Positions 28,643 to 36,957 of a stretch of DNA of 64,000 bases are shown here, piece after piece. Origin of the DNA: Streptomyces sp. NBC_01294 (GTDB lineage Bacteria; Actinomycetota; Actinomycetes; Streptomycetales; Streptomycetaceae). Location: the NCBI RefSeq assembly GCF_035917235.1, contig NZ_CP108423.1:3041001-3105000 (forward strand), given 5' to 3'. Every line of letters starts with the position of its first letter. The first letter of the stretch is position 1. The notes under the pieces were generated by a model. That model had not been told where the DNA came from, made no database searches, and saw only the letters and a list, made by a program, of their open reading frames with translations. A program made the translations under genes and the position numbers.

Positions 28643-29590
28643 ATGGACCAGCTTGATCAGCGAGCCTGCCTGGGCGAGTTCCTCCGCTCCCGCCGCGCAC
28701 GGCTGCGCCCCGAGGACGTGGGCCTGCGGGACTACGGGCGCCGCCGGCGCGTGCCCGGACTGCGCCGCGAGGAACTGGCGCAGCTGGCGGGGGTGTCGGT
28801 CGCGTACTACACGCGGCTGGAGCAGAACGGCGGGCACAACGTGTCGGCGGAGGTACTGGACGCCATCGCGCGGGCCCTGCGGCTGGACGGCACCGAGCGG
28901 GCGCACCTGGAGGACCTGGCCCGGCCGAAGGCGCGCAGGCGCCGCCAGAGCCGGCGCCCGCAGCAGGTGCGGCCGGAGCTGCGGACGCTGATGGACGCGA
29001 TGGACGGCATACCGGCGTACCTCGTGGGGCACCGGCAGGACGTCATCGGCTGGAACCGGCTGGCGGCCGCGGTCTTCGGGGACTTCGGGACGCTGCCGCC
29101 GGCGGAACGGAACCTGGTGCGGCTGGTGTTCCTGGACCCGGCGACGGCGGAGCTGTACGGGGAGTGGGAGTGCCGGGCGTGCGAGGTGGTCAGCAACCTG
29201 CGGGTGTACGCGGGTCAGCACCCGGACGACGAGCAGCTGTCGGCGCTGGTCGGGGAACTGTCGGTGAAGAACCAGGAGTTCCGGCGGCTGTGGGCGGCGC
29301 ACACGGTCGCGGACAAGACGCACGGGGTGAAGTACCTGCGGCACCCGCTCGTGGGGGAGATGCACCTGTCCTTCGAGACGCTGACGCTTCCGGACGACCC
29401 GGCGCAGTCGCTGGTCACCTTCCACGCGGCGCCGGGCTCCGCTTCGGCGGACGCCCTGCGCCTGCTGGCCTCCTGGGACGCCCGGTCGGCCGTACCGGAG
29501 ACCGTATCGGCGACCGCGCGGACGCCCGCGCGGCCGGCGGCGGCCGCCGTCCCGGGCCCGGGCCCGAGCTCGGGCCCGGCTACAGCTTGA
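28643..29590 (+). CDS. XRE-family regulator with MmyB-like ligand domain
   Basis: The 315-aa protein has an N-terminal helix-turn-helix ([20 protein letters not shown], residues about 44-63) and a C-terminal MmyB-like domain ([20 protein letters not shown] and following) thought to bind a fatty-acid-like ligand. In this family the regulator often controls a divergent oxidoreductase gene, which fits the alcohol dehydrogenase next door. Its 3' end overlaps the convergent GNAT gene by 11 bp. Confidence 0.9.
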   Translation: MDQLDQRACLGEFLRSRRARLRPEDVGLRDYGRRRRVPGLRREELAQLAGVSVAYYTRLEQNGGHNVSAEVLDAIARALRLDGTERAHLEDLARPKARRRRQSRRPQQVRPELRTLMDAMDGIPAYLVGHRQDVIGWNRLAAAVFGDFGTLPPAERNLVRLVFLDPATAELYGEWECRACEVVSNLRVYAGQHPDDEQLSALVGELSVKNQEFRRLWAAHTVADKTHGVKYLRHPLVGEMHLSFETLTLPDDPAQSLVTFHAAPGSASADALRLLASWDARSAVPETVSATARTPARPAAAAVPGPGPSSGPATA

Positions 29591-30542
29591 GCTGGAAGAT
29601 GCCCGCGCCGCGCTCCCGCCGGTAGCCGAGGGATTCGTTCACCGCCCGCATGGGGGTGTTCTCGTCGGCCACCGTGGTGGCGATGCGGCGCAGCCGCGGG
29701 TGGCGTGCGACGGCCTGCGCCGCCATGTGCCGCTTGACGGCCCGGCCGAGGCCGTTGCCGCGGTGGGCGGGGACGACCACGGTGTCGTACTGGACGGCGC
29801 CGGTGCCCGCCGGATCCGGCAGGACGATCTCCGTGTACGCGGCGACCTCGCCCTGCGGGGTCACGGCCGCGACGGTGGTCATCTCGCCGCCCCGGTCGAG
29901 GATCAGCTGCTGGAGGATGTGCAGCCGCTCGGCCGTCCAGGTCTGGACCCGCTCGTCCATGTCGCCGGTCGGCGCGTCCTCCATGGCCGCGTGGGCCGCG
30001 GCGGCGGCCGGCGCCCAGGCGTCGGGGACCAGGCCGTGCCAGGTCAGGAGTTCGTAGCCGGGGGTGGCCGGGGCGGCCTGCGCGGGCCCGTCGGCGGGGA
30101 GTTCCTGTGCGTACCAGGCCATCGGCAGGACGTTCTCGAAGCCGAGCGACTCCGCGAAGGCCTGGCCGGGGCCGCCGAGGTCCACCATGGTCGCGACCGA
30201 GGTCCGGCCCTGCGCGAGCAGTTCCTCGCGGACCCGCTCCCACAGGGCGGTGCCCACGCCCTGCCGCCGTACGCCGGGACGTACGGCCAGGACGTCCAGG
30301 AACGCGGTGTGCGTGTTGCCCTCCTCGGTGAACAGGAGGAGGGCCGCCACGCCCGCGTCCCCGCCGGCCGCCCAGAGCACGGGCCGGCCGCGCGCCGGCA
30401 CGATGCGGAGCCGTCCGGCGACCTCCACCCGGGAGGGCGGCGGCAGCTGCGGCAGATCGGCTGCCGCGGCGGAGGTCAGGACCGCCAGCCAGGCGTCCAC
30501 CTCGACGTCGGACGGGGGCAGGGCGAGGGCGTTGATCATCAT
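29580..30542 (-). CDS. Tandem-GNAT N-acetyltransferase
   Basis: The start is one of two adjacent ATGs (30542 or 30539); neither has a good ribosome site. The 320-aa protein holds two GNAT folds. In the N-terminal half the acetyl-CoA motif is VRPGVRRQGVGTALW; in the C-terminal half it is VVPAHRGNGLGRAVKR followed by TTVADENTPMRAVNESLGY. Tandem GNATs include mycothiol synthase MshD, but the sequence does not show specific MshD features and other amine acetylation is possible. Confidence 0.85.
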   Translation of the reverse strand: MMINALALPPSDVEVDAWLAVLTSAAAADLPQLPPPSRVEVAGRLRIVPARGRPVLWAAGGDAGVAALLLFTEEGNTHTAFLDVLAVRPGVRRQGVGTALWERVREELLAQGRTSVATMVDLGGPGQAFAESLGFENVLPMAWYAQELPADGPAQAAPATPGYELLTWHGLVPDAWAPAAAAAHAAMEDAPTGDMDERVQTWTAERLHILQQLILDRGGEMTTVAAVTPQGEVAAYTEIVLPDPAGTGAVQYDTVVVPAHRGNGLGRAVKRHMAAQAVARHPRLRRIATTVADENTPMRAVNESLGYRRERGAGIFQLKL

Positions 30543-30688
30543 GTCCACGACCCTAGACCGGCCCCGGGCGCGCCACTGAGGGGTTTTCGGCCACCGTTCC
30601 GCCGCCCTCGTCCCGGCCCCGGCCCCCCGCCCCCGGACCGCCCCGGACCGCCCCGGGTCCGCCCCGGGTCCGCCCCTGGACGCGGAAC

Positions 30689-30728
30689 GCCGAACGGCGG
30701 GGACCCGTGAGGGTTCCCGCCGTTCGGC
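30689..30728 (-). terminator. 18-bp hairpin after the L,D-transpeptidase gene
   Basis: Arms 30689-30706 and 30711-30728 pair with one G-T type mismatch around GTGA. It lies just past the stop codon of the minus-strand transpeptidase gene. Confidence 0.75.
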
Positions 30729-30766
30729 TGCCGCGTTCGCCGCGCGGCATCGGCTCGTGCTCGGTG

Positions 30767-32038
30767 TCAGGCGGCCGAGCCGGCCTTCCACTCCGCCCAG
30801 TTCATGTTCCAGCCGTTGAGGCCGTTGTCCGGCTTGATGGTCTTGTCCGGGGAGTTGACCACGGTGACGACGTCGCCGATGAGCGAGTTGTCGTAGAACC
30901 AGGCGGCCGGCTGGTTCGGGTCGCCCGCGCCCTTGACGTCGTTCAGGCCCACGCAGCCGTGGCTGGTGTTGACGCTGCCGAAGATCGAGTCGGCGCCCCA
31001 GTAGTTTCCGTGGAGGAAGGTCCCGGAGTTCGACAGGCGCATGGCGTGCGGCACGTCCTTGATGTCGTACTCGCCCTTGCCGTCGTCGTCCGTGAAGCCG
31101 ACGGTGGCGCCGTTCATCCGGGTCTCCTTGAACTTCTCGGAGATCACCATCTGACCGTTGTAGGTCGGGTTGGCCGGAGCGCCCGCGGAGATCGGGATGG
31201 TCTTGAGGACCGCGCCGTCCCGGGTGACCGTCATCTTCTTCGACTTCGCGTCGACCGTGGAGACCTGGCTGCGGCCGATCTTGAAGGTGACGGTCTTGCT
31301 CTGGACGCCCTGGACGCCGGGCGCGCCCTGGACGCCTTCCAGCGCCAGCTTCAGCGTGACGGTGGAGCCCGCCTGCCAGTACTGCTCGGGGCGGAAGTCC
31401 AGGCGCTGGGCGCTGAACCAGTGGCCGACGACCTCCTGGCCGCTGCTGGAGGAGACCGTGATGCCCGCCTGGACGGCCTTCTTGTCCTTGATCGCCTTGT
31501 TGAAGGTGATCGAGACCGGCATGCCCACGCCGACGGTCTGACCCTCCTCCGGCACGAACGAGGCCACGAAGCTGTTCTCCGGGGAGACCGTGGTGAAGGA
31601 GGCGTTCTCGTGCGCCTCCTTGCCGTCGGCGTCCTTGGCCGTCGCCGACAGGGCGTACTTGGTGGAGCGCTTCAGCGCGGCCTTGGGCTTCCAGCTCTTG
31701 CCGTCGGCGGCGATGTCGCCGGCCACGGCCGTGCCCTCGCTGCTCTTCAGCTCGACCTGGGTGAGCGTGCCGTCACTGACGGCGACGTTCGCGGCGTCGT
31801 TGAGGCCGACGTTCGTGGCGCCGTCCTTCGGCGTGATGGTTATCTTCGCCTTCGAGGTGTCCTTGGCCGCCGCCGCGTCGACCTCCGCCTGGGACTTGCT
31901 GGCCTCGCCGTTGCCCTGCGGCTTCGCGTCGTCCCCGCCGCTGCACGCGGAGAGCACCAGTACACCGCCGAGCACGGCGGATATGGCCACCAGGGACCTT
32001 CTCCGCCGCTTGCTGTCCGTCCTCACACGCCACTCCAT
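30767..32038 (-). CDS. L,D-transpeptidase lipoprotein with Ig-like domains
   Basis: The enzyme makes 3-3 peptidoglycan cross-links outside the membrane. The 423-aa product has a lipobox LSAC (Cys32), two Ig-like/beta-sandwich regions (about 60-255) and a YkuD domain with His343 in FLHGNYWG and the catalytic block SHGC (His360, Cys362). The plan matches mycobacterial LdtMt2-type proteins. Stem-peptide cross-linking is inferred from family. It lies alone between terminator-like hairpins, so probably forms a single transcription unit. Confidence 0.93.
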   Translation of the reverse strand: MEWRVRTDSKRRRRSLVAISAVLGGVLVLSACSGGDDAKPQGNGEASKSQAEVDAAAAKDTSKAKITITPKDGATNVGLNDAANVAVSDGTLTQVELKSSEGTAVAGDIAADGKSWKPKAALKRSTKYALSATAKDADGKEAHENASFTTVSPENSFVASFVPEEGQTVGVGMPVSITFNKAIKDKKAVQAGITVSSSSGQEVVGHWFSAQRLDFRPEQYWQAGSTVTLKLALEGVQGAPGVQGVQSKTVTFKIGRSQVSTVDAKSKKMTVTRDGAVLKTIPISAGAPANPTYNGQMVISEKFKETRMNGATVGFTDDDGKGEYDIKDVPHAMRLSNSGTFLHGNYWGADSIFGSVNTSHGCVGLNDVKGAGDPNQPAAWFYDNSLIGDVVTVVNSPDKTIKPDNGLNGWNMNWAEWKAGSAA

Positions 32039-32171
32039 CGTTGCCGGAAGCCCCGGGGCTGCCGTCCCGGGGTTGGCCGGGCAGGGGGAAGCATCCCCCT
32101 GCCTCGTCCTGACAACGCGTTAACGGCGCCGGCCGGTTCCACATTCCGTTCGGATGTGGGCAACCGCACGG

Positions 32172-32513
32172 TCAGGCGTTGTCGGGTTCTTCGTCGAAGT
32201 CCCCATCTTCCTCGTCGAGGTCCCACTCCATCGACTCGGGGTCGTATTCGACCGGTTCGCTGCTCCAGGAGGCCTGCGCGAGTTCCACGCCGGGGATCTC
32301 CGCGACCAGGTCGGTGGGGTCGACCAGGTAGGCGAGGGCCTCGGACTCGTCCTCCCGGACGGCGGACTCGGCGTGGCCGCGCTCCTCGTCCGGCATGAAC
32401 TCGTCGGCCTTGATGTGCGCGAGCGCGGCTCCCGTGAGTGCCTGGACGTCCGGCACCTCCAGCACCAAATCAACTCGAAGTCGTACATAACGTGATGTCT
32501 CAGTAGGGTTCAT
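32172..32513 (-). CDS. Conserved acidic protein of unknown function
   Basis: Start ATG 32513 (MNPTETSRYVRLRV) gives 113 aa; a longer frame lacks coding character. The N-terminal part is a beta-alpha-beta-like segment, and the last 40 residues are very acidic with many Asp/Glu (DLDEEDGDFDEEP). No motif or signal peptide is seen. A ribosome site is not obvious. I recall similar short proteins in streptomycetes but no function. Confidence 0.7.
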   Translation of the reverse strand: MNPTETSRYVRLRVDLVLEVPDVQALTGAALAHIKADEFMPDEERGHAESAVREDESEALAYLVDPTDLVAEIPGVELAQASWSSEPVEYDPESMEWDLDEEDGDFDEEPDNA

Positions 32514-32620
32514 ACGACGGAGAGTAAGCCCGCGGAACCCCTGACTTTCCCACGACCCGCCCCTTTCCGTAGCATCACCGCACACGGCCAATTCGCTGCT
32601 GCCACAAGGGGGATCGCACC

Positions 32621-32956
32621 GTGTCCGCACGCCGACCGCTGCTCACCGCTCTCGGAGCGACCACCCTCCTCGCCGCCCTGTGGTTCGTGCCCTCGGCGGG
32701 CGCCGCCGCACCAGGGGCCGAGGAGAGCCGTACCGGTGTGCCCGCCGGCGCGAACACCGCGGACGCGTCCGCCGACGGCACGGACCGCACCGACGGCACG
32801 GGGACGGCCGAGGGGACGGCCCCACGGGCACAGCCCCTCTCGCTCGCCGACACCGGCTCCGTCGACACCACCCCGTACCTGCTCGGCGGCACGCTCTGCC
32901 TCGGTGTCGGGGCCGGGTTCGTGGTCTTCTCGGTCCGCCGCTCCCACTCCCCGTGA
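32621..32956 (+). CDS. Small LAxTG-type cell-wall-anchored protein
   Basis: GTG 32621 follows AAGGGGG. The 111-aa protein has a signal peptide (about 1-29, AGAAA), a short Thr/Asp/Gly-rich linker, then LADTG (75-79), a membrane helix (about 87-105) and the tail RRSHSP. This is a complete sorting signal of the LAxTG class that class E sortases use. The mature exposed part is only about 45 residues. No sortase gene is adjacent; the class F sortase is 30 kb away. Confidence 0.75.
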   Translation: MSARRPLLTALGATTLLAALWFVPSAGAAAPGAEESRTGVPAGANTADASADGTDRTDGTGTAEGTAPRAQPLSLADTGSVDTTPYLLGGTLCLGVGAGFVVFSVRRSHSP

Positions 32957-32965
32957 ACGCCCGGA

Positions 32966-33016
32966 CACGGTGAAGGGCCGCCCCGGGACCAGGTCCCGGG
33001 GCGGCCCTTCACCGTG
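32966..33016. terminator. 25-bp perfect inverted repeat between convergent genes
   Basis: Arms 32966-32990 and 32992-33016 are fully complementary with a single-nucleotide centre. It sits between the LADTG protein gene and hutH, pointing to a bidirectional terminator. Confidence 0.88.
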
Positions 33017-33029
33017 CCTGTGCCCGCCG

Positions 33030-34577
33030 TCAGGCGAGCGGACCCGTCACCGGCTCCACCGCGGCGACCAGGCCGCCCGTGCGGACGAACGCGTCGGCGG
33101 CGGCCAGGTCGGGGGCGAGGAAGCGATCCGGCCCGGGACCCTGCACGCCCGCCTCGCGGGCGGCCGCGATCGCGGCCCGGCTGGCCGGGGCCGGGGTGAG
33201 CCCGTGGCGCAGCTCGATGGCGCGGGTGGCCGCGTACAGCTCGATGGCGATGATCCGCGTCAGGTTGTCGACGGCGGTACGCAGCTTGCGCGCGGCCGAC
33301 CAGCCCATCGAGACGTGGTCCTCCTGCATGGCGGAGGAGGGGATCGAGTCGGCCGAGGCCGGCACCGCGAGCCGCTTCATCTCACTGACCAGGGCGGCCT
33401 GCGTGTACTGGGCGATCATCAGGCCGGAGTCGACGCCGGCGTCGTCCGCGAGGAACGGCGGCAGGCCGTGCGAGCGGTTCTTGTCGAGCAGCCGGTCGGT
33501 GCGCCGCTCGGCGATGGAGCCGAGGTCGGCGGCCGCGATGGCGAGGAAGTCCAGCACGTAGGCGACCGGGGCGCCGTGGAAGTTGCCGTTGGACTCCACG
33601 CGCCCGTCGGGCAGCACCACCGGGTTGTCGACGGCGGCGGCCAGCTCGCGGGAGGCCACCAGGGCGGCGTGCGCCATGGTGTCGCGGCCGGCGCCGGCGA
33701 CCTGCGGGGCGCAGCGCACGGAGTAGGCGTCCTGGACGCGCGGGGCGGACTCCTCCTGGAAGTGCCCGGTCAGCCCGGATCCCTTCAGCACGGCGGCCAT
33801 GTTGGCGGCGGAGGCGCCCTGGCCGGGGTGCGGGCGGATGGCGTGCAGCTCGGGCTGGAGGACCTTCTCGGTGCCGAGCAGCGCCTCCAGGGTCAGGGCG
33901 GCGGTGATGTCGGCCGAGGTGTAGAGCTTCGCGAGGTCGGCCAGGGCCATGACCAGCATGCCGAGCATGCCGTCGGTGCCGTTGAGGAGGGCGAGGCCCT
34001 CCTTCTCGCGGAGCTCGACGGGGGTGATCCCGGCCTCGGCGAGCAGCTCTCCGGCGGGGCGGACGGTTCCGTCCGGGCCCTCGGCGTCGCCCTCGCCCAT
34101 GAGCGCGAGCGCGCAGTGGGACAGCGGGGCGAGGTCGCCGGAGCAGCCGAGGGAGCCGTACTCGTGGACGACGGGGGTGATCCCGGCGTTCAGCACGTCG
34201 GCCATGGTCTGGGCGACGGAGGGCCGTACGCCGGTGTGCCCGGAGGCGACGGTCTTGAGCCGGAGGAACATCAGCGCGCGGACCACCTCGCGCTCGACGC
34301 GCGGGCCCATGCCGGCGGCGTGCGAGCGGACGATGTTGCGCTGGAGCTGGGCGCGCAGCTCGGGACTGATGTGCCGGGAGGCGAGGGCGCCGAATCCGGT
34401 GGACACCCCGTAGACGGGCTCGGGCTTGGCGGCGAGGGCGTCGACGATCTCGCGGGCGCGGGCCAGGGCGTCGAGCGCCTCGCCGGACAGCTCGACCCGT
34501 GCGTTGCCGCGGGCAACGGCGATGACGTCCTCGGCGGTGGTCCCGGACGTCCCCACCACGACAGTGTGCATATCCAT
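33030..34577 (-). CDS. hutH: Histidine ammonia-lyase
   Basis: HutH converts histidine to urocanate and ammonia, the first step of histidine use. Start ATG 34577 (MDMHTVVVG) or 34571; 515 aa. The MIO cofactor forms from the tripeptide in GSLGCSGDLAPLS, here Cys-Ser-Gly rather than Ala-Ser-Gly; I recall this variant in Streptomyces HutH. Other conserved blocks are YGVSTGFGALA and NGNFHGAPVAYVLDF. No other hut genes are in the window, which fits the scattered hut genes of streptomycetes. Confidence 0.95.
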   Translation of the reverse strand: MDMHTVVVGTSGTTAEDVIAVARGNARVELSGEALDALARAREIVDALAAKPEPVYGVSTGFGALASRHISPELRAQLQRNIVRSHAAGMGPRVEREVVRALMFLRLKTVASGHTGVRPSVAQTMADVLNAGITPVVHEYGSLGCSGDLAPLSHCALALMGEGDAEGPDGTVRPAGELLAEAGITPVELREKEGLALLNGTDGMLGMLVMALADLAKLYTSADITAALTLEALLGTEKVLQPELHAIRPHPGQGASAANMAAVLKGSGLTGHFQEESAPRVQDAYSVRCAPQVAGAGRDTMAHAALVASRELAAAVDNPVVLPDGRVESNGNFHGAPVAYVLDFLAIAAADLGSIAERRTDRLLDKNRSHGLPPFLADDAGVDSGLMIAQYTQAALVSEMKRLAVPASADSIPSSAMQEDHVSMGWSAARKLRTAVDNLTRIIAIELYAATRAIELRHGLTPAPASRAAIAAAREAGVQGPGPDRFLAPDLAAADAFVRTGGLVAAVEPVTGPLA

Positions 34578-34678
34578 ATTCAGCACCCTACGGATTGAAT
34601 CGCTACCTGTCACTAGCTGGCGCTGTCACGATCGCGCTGCCGGTGGACCCCTTACGGTGCGGGCCCGCGGGCGGGCGG

Positions 34679-35794
34679 TCACTGCCGCCCGCGGAAGCGG
34701 CGCCGCTCCCCCGGAGCCTCCTGGGCGGCGGCGTCCGCGAGCCGGACCACCGCGGTGTCCCGCCCGGCCACGACCGGCTCGGCCGAGCGGGCGGCCTTCG
34801 CCTTGTACTGGGCCGCGTCCGCCAGCCGGAACAGCCGCCGGGAGGACTTCACCGGCCCGATCGGGTCCCCCGTGGAGGCCACCCCGCAGGCCACGCCCTC
34901 GCCCAGCTCCAGCTCGGCGGCCCGGGTGCACACCTCCTCGGTGACCCGCACGACCTCGTCGGCCGTCGACCCGACCCCGACCAGGCAGAACTCGTCGCCG
35001 CCGAGGCGTGCCACCAGCGCGCCGGGCAGCATGGCCCCGCACAGGCTCAGCACCGACCCGAACCGCTCCAGCAGCCGGTCGCCCATGGCGTGGCCGAGGG
35101 TGTCGTTGACCTTCTTGAGGCCGTTCAGGTCGCAGACGACGAGGCTCACCACCACCCCGGTCCGCCGGTGCTCCTCCAGGGCCTCGTCGAGCCGCATGTC
35201 GACCGCCCGCCGGTTCGCGAGCCCGGTCAGCGGGTCGGTGAAGGCGAGGCGCCGGGCCTCCTCCAGCCGCTCGTTCTGCGCGAGGCCGGCCGCGACCACG
35301 GCGGCGAGCACGGTGGCGAACTCCGCGTCGTCCTCGTCGAAGTCGGGCAGCCCCTCGTCACGGGCGACGTACAGCTCGCCCCAGGCCCGCCCGCTGAGCA
35401 CGATGGGCGCGACCACGCAGGTCCCGCGGCCGCGGCGGCGCAGGGCGTCCCCGCGCCGCCCCGGCCGGTCGCCGACGGCGCTCTCGACCCAGGCGTGCGG
35501 GCCGCCGCCGCCCACCCACCGCTCGTGCAGGAACTCGGTGATCTCGGGGAAGTCGTGCACGGGATAGGACTCGTCCTCGGGGAACTCCTCCTCCCCGGCC
35601 CGCCGCTCCCCCTCGTTCACGAGCACCCGCAGGCGCCCGCGCTCCCGCTCCCACGCGGAGATGGCGGCGAACGAGCCGTCCAGCGCCAGGCGTGCACCCC
35701 GCGCGGCCGCCCGCACACTGTCCCGCGGCGCGCACGCCGCGGCCATCGCCTGCGCGAGGCCCACCACGGCTCGCAGCCGCCCGTCAACTCCCAT
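34679..35794 (-). CDS. GAF-GGDEF diguanylate cyclase
   Basis: ATG 35794 (or GTG 35797) starts a 371-aa soluble protein. Residues 1-170 form a GAF-like sensor domain; residues 190-345 are a GGDEF domain with intact LARLGGDEFC and the entry FTDPLTGLANRR. It should make c-di-GMP, which controls development in Streptomyces. The RxxD inhibitory site expected five residues before GGDEF is absent, so product inhibition is not expected. From memory this matches the position of a GGDEF gene next to hutH in S. coelicolor (SCO4931), possibly named cdgE. Confidence 0.9.
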   Translation of the reverse strand: MGVDGRLRAVVGLAQAMAAACAPRDSVRAAARGARLALDGSFAAISAWERERGRLRVLVNEGERRAGEEEFPEDESYPVHDFPEITEFLHERWVGGGGPHAWVESAVGDRPGRRGDALRRRGRGTCVVAPIVLSGRAWGELYVARDEGLPDFDEDDAEFATVLAAVVAAGLAQNERLEEARRLAFTDPLTGLANRRAVDMRLDEALEEHRRTGVVVSLVVCDLNGLKKVNDTLGHAMGDRLLERFGSVLSLCGAMLPGALVARLGGDEFCLVGVGSTADEVVRVTEEVCTRAAELELGEGVACGVASTGDPIGPVKSSRRLFRLADAAQYKAKAARSAEPVVAGRDTAVVRLADAAAQEAPGERRRFRGRQ

Positions 35795-35911
35795 CACCCC
35801 AGGTTAGGGAGTTTTGTCCGATTTAGTACGCGCGACGCCGCTGGGGGGTGCCCCCGGGAAGTCCGCGGCCGAGGAGGCCCGCTCCGCGGAGGAGTCCCAC
35901 TCGGAGGAGTC

Positions 35912-36712
35912 CTACTCCCCCGGCCAGTTCGGCTTGCGCTTCTCGTTGAACGCCGCCACGCCCTCCGCCCGGTCGCCGGAGAAGGCCACCGTCCGCCAGG
36001 CCGCGTCCTCGATCTCCAGACCGGCCGCCAGGTCCATCCCGTGCCCCAGCCGCAGCGCCCGCTTGGCCGCCCGCAGACCCACGGGGGAGTTCGCCGCCAT
36101 CCGCGCCGCCAGGGCCAGCGCCTCGGCCGTGTCCTGACCGGCCGGGACCACCGAGTCCACCAGCCCCAGGGACAGCGCCTCGGCCGCCTCCACCCGGCGC
36201 GCCGTGAAGATCAGCTCGGCGGCCCGCGCCGCACCCACCCGGCGCGGCAGCAGCTGCGTGCCGCCGCCGCCCGGGATCACGCCCACCGACACCTCGGGCA
36301 GGCCGACCACGGCGGTCTCGTCGGCGACGATCACGTCGCAGGCCAGGGCCAGCTCGAAGCCGCCGCCCAGCGCGAAGCCGTGCACGGCCGCGACCGTCGG
36401 CATCGGCAGCTCCAGCACGCCGCCGTACGCGCCCCGCGTGGTCGGCCGCTGCCGCACCAGCTCGGCGTCCGACAGCGAGTTGCGCTCCTTGAGGTCCGCC
36501 CCGACGCAGAAGGCCCGCTCCGCGGTGGAGGTGAGCACGACCACCCGTACCGACGGGTCCGCGGCCAGCGCGGCGCAGGCCGCGCCGAGGGACCGGGCCA
36601 TCTCCGTCGACACCGCGTTCATCGCCTTGGGGCGGTCCATCGCCAGCTCCGCGACATGCCCGTCGCCTTCCCGACGTACCGCGACGAACTCTCCGAAGCG
36701 CTGCTCAGACAT
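35912..36712 (-). CDS. Enoyl-CoA hydratase/isomerase family protein
   Basis: The 266-aa crotonase-fold protein starts at ATG 36712. The oxyanion-hole regions are CVGADLKER and HGFALGGGFELALACD; the hydratase glutamates appear in the latter block and in GLPEVSVGVIPGGGG. Length is typical. It probably acts in fatty-acid or branched-chain acyl-CoA breakdown. The exact substrate cannot be told. Confidence 0.9.
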   Translation of the reverse strand: MSEQRFGEFVAVRREGDGHVAELAMDRPKAMNAVSTEMARSLGAACAALAADPSVRVVVLTSTAERAFCVGADLKERNSLSDAELVRQRPTTRGAYGGVLELPMPTVAAVHGFALGGGFELALACDVIVADETAVVGLPEVSVGVIPGGGGTQLLPRRVGAARAAELIFTARRVEAAEALSLGLVDSVVPAGQDTAEALALAARMAANSPVGLRAAKRALRLGHGMDLAAGLEIEDAAWRTVAFSGDRAEGVAAFNEKRKPNWPGE

Positions 36713-36800
36713 GCCTTCGACCCTCCCGGTTAACGACCGTTATCACCGCACTCTAGTGCGCGGGGAGGCCGTCGGGTCAAGGCCGCGGGGCACGGCTGCA

Positions 36801-36829
36801 CCCCGGGCCCGTCGGTGACGGGCCCGGGG
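36801..36829 (-). terminator. 13-bp perfect hairpin downstream of cya
   Basis: Arms 36801-36813 and 36817-36829 pair perfectly around GGT. It lies between the 23-bp repeat array after cya and the next gene. Confidence 0.7.
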
Positions 36830-36840
36830 CGTGTCGGGCG

Positions 36841-36957
36841 GGGTTGCCGGGGCGTGCCGGACGGGCTTCCCGGGGCGGGTCGGACGGGCTTCCCGGGGCG
36901 GGTCGGACCGTGCTGCCGGGGCGGGTCGGGCCGCGTTGCCGGGGCGGGTCAGGCCGG
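36841..36957. repeat. Five 23-bp tandem repeats at the 3' end of cya
   Basis: The block ccggggcg recurs at 36847, 36870, 36893, 36916 and 36939, exactly every 23 bp. The middle units are nearly identical (gcttcccggggcgggtcgga). The array begins just past the cya stop codon and touches its last bases. Confidence 0.92.

Noticed and set aside
36841..36957. CRISPR-like 23-bp repeats
   Set aside because: There are no spacers; it is a plain tandem repeat.
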